Under the pieces are notes generated by a model. The model did no database searches, was not told where the DNA came from, and saw nothing but the letters and a program-made list of their open reading frames with translations. A stretch of 5,584 nt of DNA from Balneolaceae bacterium. Lineage in GTDB: Bacteria; Bacteroidota; Rhodothermia; Balneolales; Balneolaceae. Numbering within the stretch: position 1 is the first letter of the stretch; each line of letters starts with the position of its first letter. The stretch covers positions 1 to 5,584 of the forward strand of contig SLGL01000142.1 of the NCBI GenBank assembly GCA_007123785.1, in the 5' to 3' direction. The translations under genes were made by a program, and so were the position numbers. Positions 1 to 5,584 of this stretch are shown one piece after another.

Positions 1-93
1 AAAAACTTCTGCCCAACTGACATAAACCAAAGAGCCCCTCACAATTTGGCAGAACCCTTTGCTAGATTCTGACGTTATGGTAGCAAACTCGTC

Positions 94-114
94 TTTGGCT
101 TTTTATTTGCCAAA
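94..114. repeat. Inverted repeat TTTGGC-N9-GCCAAA upstream of lon
   Basis: A perfect 6-bp inverted repeat lies at 94-99 and 109-114, separated by 9 nt of T-rich sequence. Its right arm overlaps the candidate -35 hexamer of the lon promoter (107-112), a suitable place for a repressor to bind. The 9-nt spacing matches that of the HrcA operator CIRCE, but the sequence does not, so no regulator is named. No T-run follows on either strand in a position that would make it a terminator. Confidence 0.4.
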
Positions 115-135
115 AAATGACAAAATGAATTAAAT
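107..135 (+). promoter_or_regulatory. Candidate sigma70-like promoter for lon
   Basis: TTGCCA (107-112; 5 of 6 matches to TTGACA) is followed after exactly 17 nt by TTAAAT (130-135; 4 of 6 matches to TATAAT). Transcription would start near 142 and give a leader of roughly 110 nt before the lon start. The spacing is ideal, but the region is AT-rich and such matches arise by chance. The alternative Bacteroidota-type pair, TTTG at 106-109 with TATCGTTT at 135-142, is spaced 25 nt apart, too far for that promoter class. Confidence 0.3.
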
Positions 136-195
136 ATCGTTTACAGCTTTTAAAACCCGGAAGCATTTGTTTTATTTAAAAATGATCTTCTAACG

Positions 196-216
196 AATTT
201 CATCTTTTTTGAAATT
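196..216. repeat. Inverted repeat AATTTC-N9-GAAATT in the lon leader
   Basis: A perfect 6-bp inverted repeat at 196-201 and 211-216 has a 9-nt spacer ending in a run of six T. It lies between the candidate promoter and the start codon, so it could form a weak RNA hairpin in the leader or be a protein-binding site. The arms are AT-rich, and chance occurrence is quite possible. Confidence 0.25.
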
Positions 217-255
217 TGATGGATTAAAGTTCAATGGCTGAACGAATTAAAAGAA

Positions 256-2817
256 ATGAACCCAAATAATTTATACATGTTTGATCAACGCTTTAAAATA
301 GAGACTGCTTTTGAAGATCAAAATGAGGGCTTTGATGAGTTTGAACAGGCTATCCCCCTGATGAGTGAAGAGGAGGAAAAAAAGCTTAGTGAATCTAAAG
401 TACCCGATAACCTCCCCATTCTTCCCCTCAAAAATACCGTTTTATTTCCTGGAGTAGTTGTACCCATCACAGTGGGAAGAGACCGATCTCTTGCACTTGT
501 GAAAGAAGCTTATGAAAGTGATAAGACAATCGGTGTGGTTGCTCAAAGAGATGAATCGGTTGAAGATCCCGAACCGGGTGACCTTTTCCAATTCGGTACA
601 GTTGCCCAGATACTGAAACTTATTAAGATGCCTGATGGCAGCAAAAGTATAGTAATTCAGGGAAAAAGTATTTTTGAAATTCAACAAGTTACACAAACCG
701 ATCCGTTTTTCAGGGCAAAAGTCAACCCGATCCGGCAAAACATGGACCTGACGGGAATCGAGCTGGATGCATCCATCCGGTCAGTGAAAGAGACCGCTAC
801 CAAGATTGTGAATCTTTCACCGAATATTCCATCGGAAGCGTCCATCGCCATTAATAATATTTCAAGTCCTTCATTTTTACTCAATTTTATCTCATCGAAT
901 CTTCAGGTTTCAATCGGAGAAAAACAGGATATACTGGAAATCACTGATTTTTCTGAGCGGCTTGACAAAGTGATGGAGCACCTCAATAAAGAACTTCAGG
1001 TGCTGAACCTGAGTGAAGAGATCCGCACGAAAGTAAAAACAGATATTGACGACCAACAGCGTGATTTCTACCTGCGCCAGCAGATGAAAGCAATCCAGGA
1101 AGCATTGGGTGAAGACAGCGAACAGCAGGAAATTGTAGTACTGCGTGAACGTCTGGAAGCAAAAAAGGATATGCCCGAAGATGCATACAAAGCCGCAAAG
1201 AAAGAAATTCAGCGGCTGGAAATGACACCCAGTTCCTCTCCCAATTACGGTATCATTCACAGTTATGTTGAATGGATCCTCGATCTTCCATGGGGGGAAT
1301 ACACCAAGGATAAACTGGATCTGAAACGAGCAAGAAAAGTATTGGATGAAGATCACTACGGCCTTGAGAAAGTGAAAAAGAGAATTATTGAATACCTGGC
1401 CGTGCTAAAACTTAAAGAAGATATGAAAGCTCCGATTCTCTGCTTCTACGGACCTCCGGGCGTGGGTAAAACTTCGCTTGGAAAATCTATTGCACGGGCT
1501 CTCAACAGGGAGTTTGAGCGATTTAGCCTTGGTGGCATTCACGATGAGGCTGAAATCCGCGGTCACCGCCGGACTTACATCGGGGCATTGCCCGGACGCA
1601 TACTCAGAGCAATGAAGAAAGCAGGCAAAGGCAATCCGGTAATGATGCTGGATGAGATTGACAAAGTGGGCTCCGACTTTCGGGGCGATCCGACTTCTGC
1701 ACTGCTTGAAGTACTGGATCCCGAACAGAATGACTCTTTCACCGATAATTACCTCGAACTGGAGTATGACCTCTCGAAGGTGATGTTCATTGCCACGGCC
1801 AATACGCTCGATACTATCCCTGCACCGCTGCGAGATCGGATGGAGATCATCAACATCAGCGGATATACACAGGAGGAAAAAATTGAGATCGCCAGGAAGT
1901 ATCTCATTCCAAAACAGACTGAAGAAAATGGACTGAATAACAAACAGATTAAAATTTCGAAAGCAGCAATTGACCGGATTATAGACGAATACACGCGTGA
2001 GTCTGGAGTCAGAAACCTGGAGCGACAGATTGGTGCAGTTTGCCGAAATGTGGCTGCAAAAATTGCCAGCGGCGATATAGAAGAGATGAGTGTAGGAGTG
2101 AACGACATCCCCGATATTCTGGGTAAACGAAAATTCTTCTCCGATGTAGCCGAACGAACTACAGTTCCCGGTGTTGCAACCGGGCTCGCATGGACTCCCT
2201 ATGGTGGTGATATTCTCTTTATCGAAGCCAGTGTATCACGCGGATCTGGGAAACTGCACATCACCGGTCAGTTAGGTGAAGTGATGAAAGAGTCAGCTAT
2301 GCTTGCAATTAGTTATCTTCGCGCACGCTATAAAGAACTGAATATTCCTGATGAAGCTTTCAAATACTGGGATCTTCACATCCACGTTCCGCAGGGAGCG
2401 GTCCCGAAAGATGGCCCATCGGCAGGCATTGCTCTGCTTTCAGCTGTAGCATCTATATTTACGCAGCGAAAAGTGAAAGGGACAATCGCAATGACCGGCG
2501 AAATTACACTTCGCGGACTGGTGCTTCCTGTTGGTGGTATCAAAGAAAAGGTTCTGGCTGCAAAACGGGCTGGTATCAAAAAAGTCATACTCCCAAAGAA
2601 AAATGAGAAAGATGTTGACGAAATTGAACATGATGTAATCGGCGATCTCGAGGTAGAGTACCTGGAGCGTATGGATCCGTTAATTGATCTTATTCTGGAA
2701 AAACAACCGATCCATGACCCTTATAACTTCTTCGAAGTGACCGATGCTCACAAAAAGCAGATCGAAACAAATAATTCCAAGAAAGACAGCAAGGAAGAGA
2801 TGGCAATCATGGATTGA
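256..2817 (+). CDS. lon: ATP-dependent Lon protease (endopeptidase La)
   Basis: This is a cytoplasmic AAA+ serine protease that unfolds and degrades damaged and short-lived regulatory proteins using ATP. The 853 residues show the full LonA order. The N-terminal substrate-binding domain runs from about 52 to 255 (opening with LPILPLKNTVLFPG), followed by a helical linker to about 365. The AAA+ module has Walker A GPPGVGKTS (399-407), Walker B MMLDEIDK (463-470) and sensor-1 region TANTLD (514-519). The protease domain runs from about 635 to 815, with Ser722 in PKDGPSAG and Lys765 in GGIKEKV; their 43-residue separation equals that of E. coli S679 and K722. The protein is longer than E. coli Lon (784 residues) because of an acidic N-terminal extension (about 13-50) and a charged tail (about 820-853). 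The start is the first in-frame ATG after a TGA at 217-219; only an A-rich stretch, with no strong Shine-Dalgarno, precedes it. ATGs at codons 8 and 36 are possible alternatives. Nothing suggests inactivation. Confidence 0.98.
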   Translation: MNPNNLYMFDQRFKIETAFEDQNEGFDEFEQAIPLMSEEEEKKLSESKVPDNLPILPLKNTVLFPGVVVPITVGRDRSLALVKEAYESDKTIGVVAQRDESVEDPEPGDLFQFGTVAQILKLIKMPDGSKSIVIQGKSIFEIQQVTQTDPFFRAKVNPIRQNMDLTGIELDASIRSVKETATKIVNLSPNIPSEASIAINNISSPSFLLNFISSNLQVSIGEKQDILEITDFSERLDKVMEHLNKELQVLNLSEEIRTKVKTDIDDQQRDFYLRQQMKAIQEALGEDSEQQEIVVLRERLEAKKDMPEDAYKAAKKEIQRLEMTPSSSPNYGIIHSYVEWILDLPWGEYTKDKLDLKRARKVLDEDHYGLEKVKKRIIEYLAVLKLKEDMKAPILCFYGPPGVGKTSLGKSIARALNREFERFSLGGIHDEAEIRGHRRTYIGALPGRILRAMKKAGKGNPVMMLDEIDKVGSDFRGDPTSALLEVLDPEQNDSFTDNYLELEYDLSKVMFIATANTLDTIPAPLRDRMEIINISGYTQEEKIEIARKYLIPKQTEENGLNNKQIKISKAAIDRIIDEYTRESGVRNLERQIGAVCRNVAAKIASGDIEEMSVGVNDIPDILGKRKFFSDVAERTTVPGVATGLAWTPYGGDILFIEASVSRGSGKLHITGQLGEVMKESAMLAISYLRARYKELNIPDEAFKYWDLHIHVPQGAVPKDGPSAGIALLSAVASIFTQRKVKGTIAMTGEITLRGLVLPVGGIKEKVLAAKRAGIKKVILPKKNEKDVDEIEHDVIGDLEVEYLERMDPLIDLILEKQPIHDPYNFFEVTDAHKKQIETNNSKKDSKEEMAIMD

Positions 2818-3010
2818 TCGCCAGTTCCACAGACATTGCTAACTTTCTGCAAAACATCAGTTTTTCTTTCAACTTCTATATTACAGATAGAGTTAATAAC
2901 CTTTGCGTGAGTTTATTCGAAAAAGCTTACATATTTGTGATTGTGAAGATTCCCTATTGCCACATTCAATGAACTACCGGCCTATAAATCATTGAAACCA
3001 AATTAATTAC

Positions 3011-3048
3011 GAGTCAAGGGGAAAATGACTCAGATTCCCTTTGGGAAT
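3011..3048 (+). repeat. Two adjacent perfect hairpins upstream of ada
   Basis: Hairpin 1 is GAGTCA (3011-3016) with TGACTC (3026-3031) around a 9-nt loop. Hairpin 2 is ATTCCC (3034-3039) with GGGAAT (3043-3048) around a 3-nt TTT loop. They are separated by 2 nt. The loop of hairpin 1 holds GGGGAA, which can also pair with the TTCCC/T arm of hairpin 2, so an alternative fold or pseudoknot is possible. No U-run follows hairpin 2, so this is not a standard terminator. Whether the region is transcribed is unknown. Confidence 0.45.
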
Positions 3049-3096
3049 GTTTATATCATTAACAACGATCTGATTTTTTCGAATTGACAGAATAAA

Positions 3097-3118
3097 CACT
3101 GATCATTCACTGATAATT
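3097..3118. repeat. Imperfect 11-bp tandem repeat upstream of ada
   Basis: CACTGATCATT (3097-3107) is followed directly by CACTGATAATT (3108-3118), differing at one base. Two copies one helical turn apart on the same face, 67 bp before the ada start, are what a protein binding as a tandem unit would use. AraC-family regulators, including Ada of E. coli, bind near their own promoters, so self-regulation is possible but not shown. The repeat does not match the E. coli Ada box. Confidence 0.35.
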
Positions 3119-3184
3119 TTCCGGTGGATAACTACTCTACAAGTTGATTACATTCTGAGTGTATTCTAAAAATTGAATAAACCC

Positions 3185-4294
3185 ATGAATGATTTACCCA
3201 GCAAAGAAGAGATGTATCGTGCGTTCATAAACCGTGATTCATCTTTCGATGGAATTTTTATCACCGGTGTTAATACAACAGGAATTTTTTGCAGGCCTCT
3301 ATGCCCGGCCATAAAGCCCAAAGCAGAAAATCTTGAATTTTTCCCCGACAACAGAGCCGCCCTGAATGCCGGGTATCGCCCCTGTAAACGGTGCAGGCCA
3401 CTTCACAATTCCGGTGAAACTCCGGTTTGGTTACAAAATATACTGACTGAAGTTGAAAAAGAACCAACTCAAAGATGGACCGATACTGACATCTCCGAAT
3501 TAGGCACCCATCCGAACCGGCTCAGAAGGTGGTTCAAAAAGCATCACGGTATAACATTTCAGGAATATTTGCGCCTGCGCCGGCTTGGAAGTGCACTTGG
3601 CCATATCAAACACGGTGAACCCACAGCTCAAACCGCATTTGATCACGATTACGATTCGCTTAGTGGATTTCGAGAAGCGATAAAAAATTGGATCGGCAAG
3701 CCGGTACAGGAAGGAAGAGACACCAAAGTTATACACCTGAACAGAATTACCACACCCCTCGGCCCGATGCTTGCTGGCGCCACAGACACCGGACTCTGCC
3801 TTCTCGAATTCACCGATCGAAAAATGCTGGAAACACAGCTTAAAATTTTGGCAGATCAACTGAACAGTGTGTTTATTCCGGGTTCAAATACCATTATCGA
3901 CCAAACGGCAGATGAACTAAATTCCTATTTTGAAGGAACCCTCGAAAAGTTCCGAGTTCCGCTGCTGCTGTACGGTACAGATTTTCAGAAAACAGCCTGG
4001 AAACAGCTTCGAACTATTCCCTTTGGGCAAACCCGGTCTTATCATGAACAGGCAATTGCAATCGGAAACGAAAAGGCTGTACGGGCTGTGGCACGTGCAA
4101 ATGGTGAGAACCGTATAGCCATCATTATTCCTTGCCACAGAGTCATAGGTAAAAATGGTAAACCAACCGGTTATAGCGGCGGACTATGGCGAAAGAAATT
4201 TCTGCTTTCACATGAACGAAACAATACTGATACGATCTATAACCAAAAAAGCACACAATCTGATCTCTTTTGGAATGGCCAACAAAAAAGGTAA
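3185..4294 (+). CDS. ada: Ada-type DNA repair methyltransferase and transcriptional activator
   Basis: This 369-residue protein has three parts. The N-terminal Ada metal-binding domain (about 8-72) has Cys36, Cys40, Cys67 and Cys70 with the same spacing as E. coli Cys38/42/69/72; in that family the first Cys accepts methyl from phosphotriesters and switches on DNA binding. An AraC-type helix-turn-helix region follows (about 98-172). The C-terminal O6-alkylguanine-DNA methyltransferase domain (about 183-345) has PCHRV with acceptor Cys317; Arg300, Asn309, His318 and Glu344 fall at the offsets seen in human MGMT (R128, N137, H146, E172). The protein should therefore directly reverse O6-alkylguanine and methylphosphotriester damage and activate its own regulon. 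ATG 3185 is preferred over TTG 3173 because the family starts shortly before the EEMYRAF segment; no Shine-Dalgarno decides it. The tail (about 345-369) is outside the domain and contains QSDLF (358-362), resembling a sliding-clamp motif. Confidence 0.95.
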   Translation: MNDLPSKEEMYRAFINRDSSFDGIFITGVNTTGIFCRPLCPAIKPKAENLEFFPDNRAALNAGYRPCKRCRPLHNSGETPVWLQNILTEVEKEPTQRWTDTDISELGTHPNRLRRWFKKHHGITFQEYLRLRRLGSALGHIKHGEPTAQTAFDHDYDSLSGFREAIKNWIGKPVQEGRDTKVIHLNRITTPLGPMLAGATDTGLCLLEFTDRKMLETQLKILADQLNSVFIPGSNTIIDQTADELNSYFEGTLEKFRVPLLLYGTDFQKTAWKQLRTIPFGQTRSYHEQAIAIGNEKAVRAVARANGENRIAIIIPCHRVIGKNGKPTGYSGGLWRKKFLLSHERNNTDTIYNQKSTQSDLFWNGQQKR

Positions 4295-4339
4295 CGGAAA
4301 AAGCCGGTTCTTTAGAAATTATTTGAATTAGTTCGTTAT

Positions 4340-4378
4340 CCCGACCCTTCTCCAAGGATGCGAAGAACAGGTGTTCCC
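4340..4378 (-). repeat. Possible degraded intergenic repeat, with palindrome GAACA-GG-TGTTC
   Basis: Read on the minus strand, this stretch contains CCTTGGAGAAGGGTCGGGA, which resembles a family of dispersed intergenic repeats I recall as common in Bacteroidota-like genomes. The adjoining GAACA (4365-4369) and TGTTC (4372-4376) form a perfect inverted repeat around GG. The resemblance is from memory only. The palindrome is directly visible and could instead be a small protein-binding site or part of the 3' end of the ada transcript. Confidence 0.25.
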
Positions 4379-4413
4379 GCCAACCGATTTTCATTTATCA
4401 ACATCCGTAAAAT

Positions 4414-4419
4414 TATAAT
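4414..4419 (+). promoter_or_regulatory. Isolated TATAAT, possible -10 for the PaiB-like gene
   Basis: A perfect TATAAT lies 96 bp before the start of the PaiB-like gene, but the sequence at the -35 distance (TCATTT or TTCATT near 4390-4396) is a poor match. A short ACTCT/AGAGT hairpin (4426-4438) follows it. The surroundings are AT-rich, so this is a weak candidate. Confidence 0.2.
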
Positions 4420-4514
4420 TTCACTACTCTTATAGAGTTATTTACTAATATTTCAGGAAAATTTCTCGTTACTTTAGCCCCCCAATATATAAACAAATTC
4501 AGCTTGCGCGGATC

Positions 4515-5141
4515 ATGTATATCCCAAAAATTTATCAAATTAAAGATGCAGCAATCATTGAAAATTTCATCAGGGCTAACGGGTTTGCAACGATCGTTTA
4601 ACCCTCCGATACACACCCCATTGCCACGCATATTCCACTGGACCTTCAAATAGATGAGCAGGGAGAACGGCTACTTTGGGGACATGTTTCAAAACGAAAT
4701 CCTCACTGGAAGCAGCTTGAAAACACTCCAAAAATTTTGGCCATTTTCCTATCTGAGGTGCATTCATATATCTCATCATCATGGTACAATCATCCTAACG
4801 TACCGACATGGAATTACATGAGTGTTCACGCTTCCGGAACAGCATCTTTACTGGATGGTGAAAATTTATGGAAAAGCTTAAGCCGACTAACAAAGAAGTA
4901 TGAAAAAGACTCTCAAGAACCCGTTTCGTTAGAATCCATGCCTCCCTCCGTACAGCGGCAGATAAACGGAGTAGTCGGGCTCGAAATCAGGGTAGAAAAA
5001 TTTGAGTGTGCATTTAAGCTTAGCCAAAACAGGAACAAAGAAGATCTTGAAAGCATCATTTCACACCTGAAATTAAAAGATGATTCCGGTTCCAGGCTGA
5101 TGGCTCAAATAATGGAAAAAGAGATATTAAACGATGAGTAG
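4515..5141 (+). pseudogene. PaiB-like FMN-binding protein gene with an in-frame stop at codon 29
   Basis: Apart from one TAA (4599-4601), this frame codes for a full-length 208-residue protein of the PaiB / FMN-binding split-barrel family; Bacillus PaiB is a transcriptional regulator of similar length. Family features are the start MYIPKIYQ, the segment FATIV (24-28) where the stop falls, ATHIPL (37-42), GHVSKRNPHW (56-65), the signature SSSWYNHPNVPTWNY (87-101) and FKLSQNR towards the end. Both sides of the stop are in one frame, so this is a nonsense change and not a frameshift; one base would restore TCA, CAA, AAA or GAA. Nothing else looks decayed. After the stop the first in-frame start is TTG 4737 (codon 75), which would remove the N-terminal strands, so restart is unlikely to give a working protein. 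It could be a recent pseudogene or a sequencing or assembly error. No clear Shine-Dalgarno precedes the ATG. Confidence 0.85.
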
Positions 5142-5355
5142 TTTATAGCGCATCAGGAATGCTTACCACGAATAGGAACTGTTTATTTAATGTAAAGCCA
5201 ACTTTTAAAAAACTGTCCATGCTGTGGTGAAGTGTTGGGATTGATTTTCGAATGGCGGATAAACTGTCCCAACCCGCATATTTCACAGTAAAAAAGCATC
5301 AGATGCCTTATCTTATTGGCATGTAATAACTTAAACCAAAATAAGGAGGAACCTG
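5142..5355. other. Non-coding stretch with inverted repeats after the PaiB-like gene
   Basis: I recognise no gene here. GTTGGGA (5234-5240) and TCCCAAC (5267-5273) form a 7-bp inverted repeat. AAACTGTCC occurs twice (5210-5218 and 5261-5269). GCATCAGG (5150-5157) is the exact reverse complement of CCTGATGC at 5352-5359, and GCATCAG recurs at 5296-5302. This density of short repeats suits the remnant of a mobile element or a structured leader for the small ORF that follows, but no transposase or matched element ends with target duplication can be seen. Confidence 0.4.
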
Positions 5356-5359
5356 ATGC
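5296..5359 (+). promoter_or_regulatory. Possible hairpin masking the ribosome binding site and start of the 23-codon ORF
   Basis: GCATCAG (5296-5302) can pair with CTGATGC (5353-5359), which contains the ATG. Inside it CCTTAT (5306-5311) can pair with ATAAGG (5341-5346), which covers the 5' half of the Shine-Dalgarno. The two helices (7 and 6 bp) are joined by a 3/6-nt internal loop around a 29-nt loop. Such a fold would hide translation initiation, as is known for some transposase mRNAs. The pairing is visible, but its use is inferred and no ligand or trigger is suggested. Confidence 0.35.
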
Positions 5360-5427
5360 CCACAGTTTGTAAGAAAGGTAGCCAAGTTCAGTTTGAGTTT
5401 CATTCTCCAGAGACCGAAAATAATTGA
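5356..5427 (+). CDS. Small ORF, 23 codons, strong ribosome binding site, unknown function
   Basis: The ATG follows AAGGAGGA with GGAGG ending 6 nt before it, the best Shine-Dalgarno in the window and unlike the three large genes. The peptide begins MPTVCKKGSQVQFEF and ends at TGA after 23 codons. It has no membrane segment, signal peptide or domain that I recognise. A terminator-like hairpin starts 12 nt after the stop, so it could be a free-standing mini-gene or leader peptide. It could also be the 5' end of a larger gene, perhaps a transposase, truncated by mutation: a different frame stays open from about 5402 to a TAG at 5528-5530, so a frameshift near 5400-5425 would extend it to nearly 60 codons. 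That longer product is not recognisable either. Confidence 0.4.
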   Translation: MPTVCKKGSQVQFEFHSPETENN

Positions 5428-5439
5428 TTATAGGGTCTC

Positions 5440-5468
5440 AAATCCTCAAGTTGGGTTAAGGATTTTTT
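5440..5468 (+). terminator. Terminator-like hairpin after the 23-codon ORF
   Basis: AAATCCT (5440-5446) pairs with AGGATTT (5459-5465) around a 12-nt loop, and six T (5463-5468) run out of the 3' arm. The arrangement is that of a Rho-independent terminator on the plus strand, but only 3 of 7 pairs are G-C, so it would be weak. Confidence 0.4.
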
Positions 5469-5498
5469 ATGGAGATTTAATTATGGTGCTGTTTAGTG

Positions 5499-5516
5499 AA
5501 AAATCCGCTTGCGGAT
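5499..5516 (-). terminator. Terminator-like hairpin for minus-strand transcription
   Basis: The perfect palindromic arms ATCCGC (5503-5508) and GCGGAT (5511-5516) are separated by two bases, so 5 bp with a 4-nt loop would form. On the minus strand the hairpin is followed directly by five T. It could end a transcript entering from the right, or it may be part of the adjacent repeat element. Confidence 0.35.
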
Positions 5517-5527
5517 GCCCAATTTTG

Positions 5528-5584
5528 TAGCCCCTGATCCCGGAGGGATCAAATCCGAATAGCCCCCGATCACGTTACAACGGG
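5528..5584. repeat. Partial palindromic intergenic (REP-like) repeat, cut by the window edge
   Basis: TGATCCC (5535-5541) pairs perfectly with GGGATCA (5545-5551) around GGA. After AATAGCCCC, a second partial inverted repeat (CCCG at 5565-5568 with CGGG at 5581-5584) reaches the window end. Short GATCCC/GGGATC hairpins followed by AATAGCCCC-type sequence resemble dispersed palindromic repeats known in Bacteroidota-like genomes. That family assignment is from memory, whereas the hairpins are directly visible. Its left edge is uncertain and may include 5499-5527. Confidence 0.45.

Larger units (their letters stand above)
2818..3184. other. Non-coding gap between lon and ada
   Basis: This stretch of 367 bases has no open frame with coding character and no clear terminator straight after lon. 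It contains two adjacent hairpins (3011-3048), an 11-bp tandem repeat (3097-3118) and an isolated TTGACA (3084-3089). The 9-mer AGATTCCCT occurs twice (2947-2955 and 3032-3040). TTGACA has no acceptable -10 at 16-18 nt; the nearest, GATAAT at 3112-3117, is 22 nt away. The ada promoter probably lies in the second half, but I cannot place it. Confidence 0.6.

Noticed and set aside
1..72. End of an upstream gene in frame 1, or a divergent minus-strand gene starting near 21-23
   Set aside because: The plus frame is open for only 23 codons and the minus start leaves only 7 codons in the window; neither shows recognisable protein sequence.
910..1356. Long minus-strand ORFs inside lon (148 codons here, others to 2631)
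   Set aside because: They are antisense to well-conserved Lon domains and have no recognisable domain or ribosome binding site.
2896..2910. Bacteroidota-type -7 element (TAACCTTTG) after lon
   Set aside because: The spacing inside the motif is one base too long and there is no TTTG at the -33 distance.
3173..3184. TTG at 3173 as the start of ada
   Set aside because: ATG 3185 is in frame, 4 codons downstream, and matches the usual short N-terminus of Ada; neither start has a Shine-Dalgarno.
4296..4313. Terminator after ada (CGG-AAAAAG-CCG)
   Set aside because: Only a 3-4 bp stem can form, and no T-run follows.
4143..4394. Minus-strand ORF of 83 codons across the ada 3' end
   Set aside because: Most of it is antisense to the conserved Ada C-terminal domain; the remainder looks like intergenic repeat sequence.
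4737..5141. A separate 134-residue gene starting at TTG 4737
   Set aside because: It is the C-terminal two thirds of the PaiB-like frame that begins at ATG 4515; homology continues upstream of 4737 in the same frame.

Overview
The window reads as ordinary chromosome from a moderately AT-rich bacterium. The Lon protein, the scarcity of Shine-Dalgarno sequences before the main genes, and the palindromic GATCCC/GGGATC intergenic repeat at the right edge suggest the Bacteroidota/Balneolota (FCB) group. That placement is inferred from general family resemblance and has not been tested by a search.

Layout: positions 1-255 are a leader region with a candidate promoter and two inverted repeats. A complete ATP-dependent Lon protease (256-2817, +) follows. 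Then come 367 bp of non-coding sequence with two adjacent hairpins and an 11-bp tandem repeat. Next is a complete Ada-type DNA alkylation repair protein and regulator (3185-4294, +), with all its metal-binding and methyl-acceptor cysteines. After a 220-bp gap lies a PaiB-like FMN-binding protein gene (4515-5141, +) that is full length but carries one in-frame TAA at codon 29. The last 443 bp hold no recognisable gene. They contain a 23-codon ORF with a very good ribosome binding site that can be folded into a hairpin, a terminator-like hairpin after that ORF, a second terminator-like hairpin for the opposite strand, and part of a palindromic repeat that runs off the window.

All three genes point the same way, but the gaps of 220-367 bp suggest separate transcription units. 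Lon (protein quality control) and Ada (alkylation damage repair) both belong to stress responses, but nothing here shows that they are co-regulated. I found no tRNA, rRNA, CRISPR array, complete insertion sequence or phage module. I see no clear new system. The observations most worth checking are the single-stop PaiB gene, the 23-codon ORF with its maskable start, and a clamp-binding-like motif in the Ada tail.
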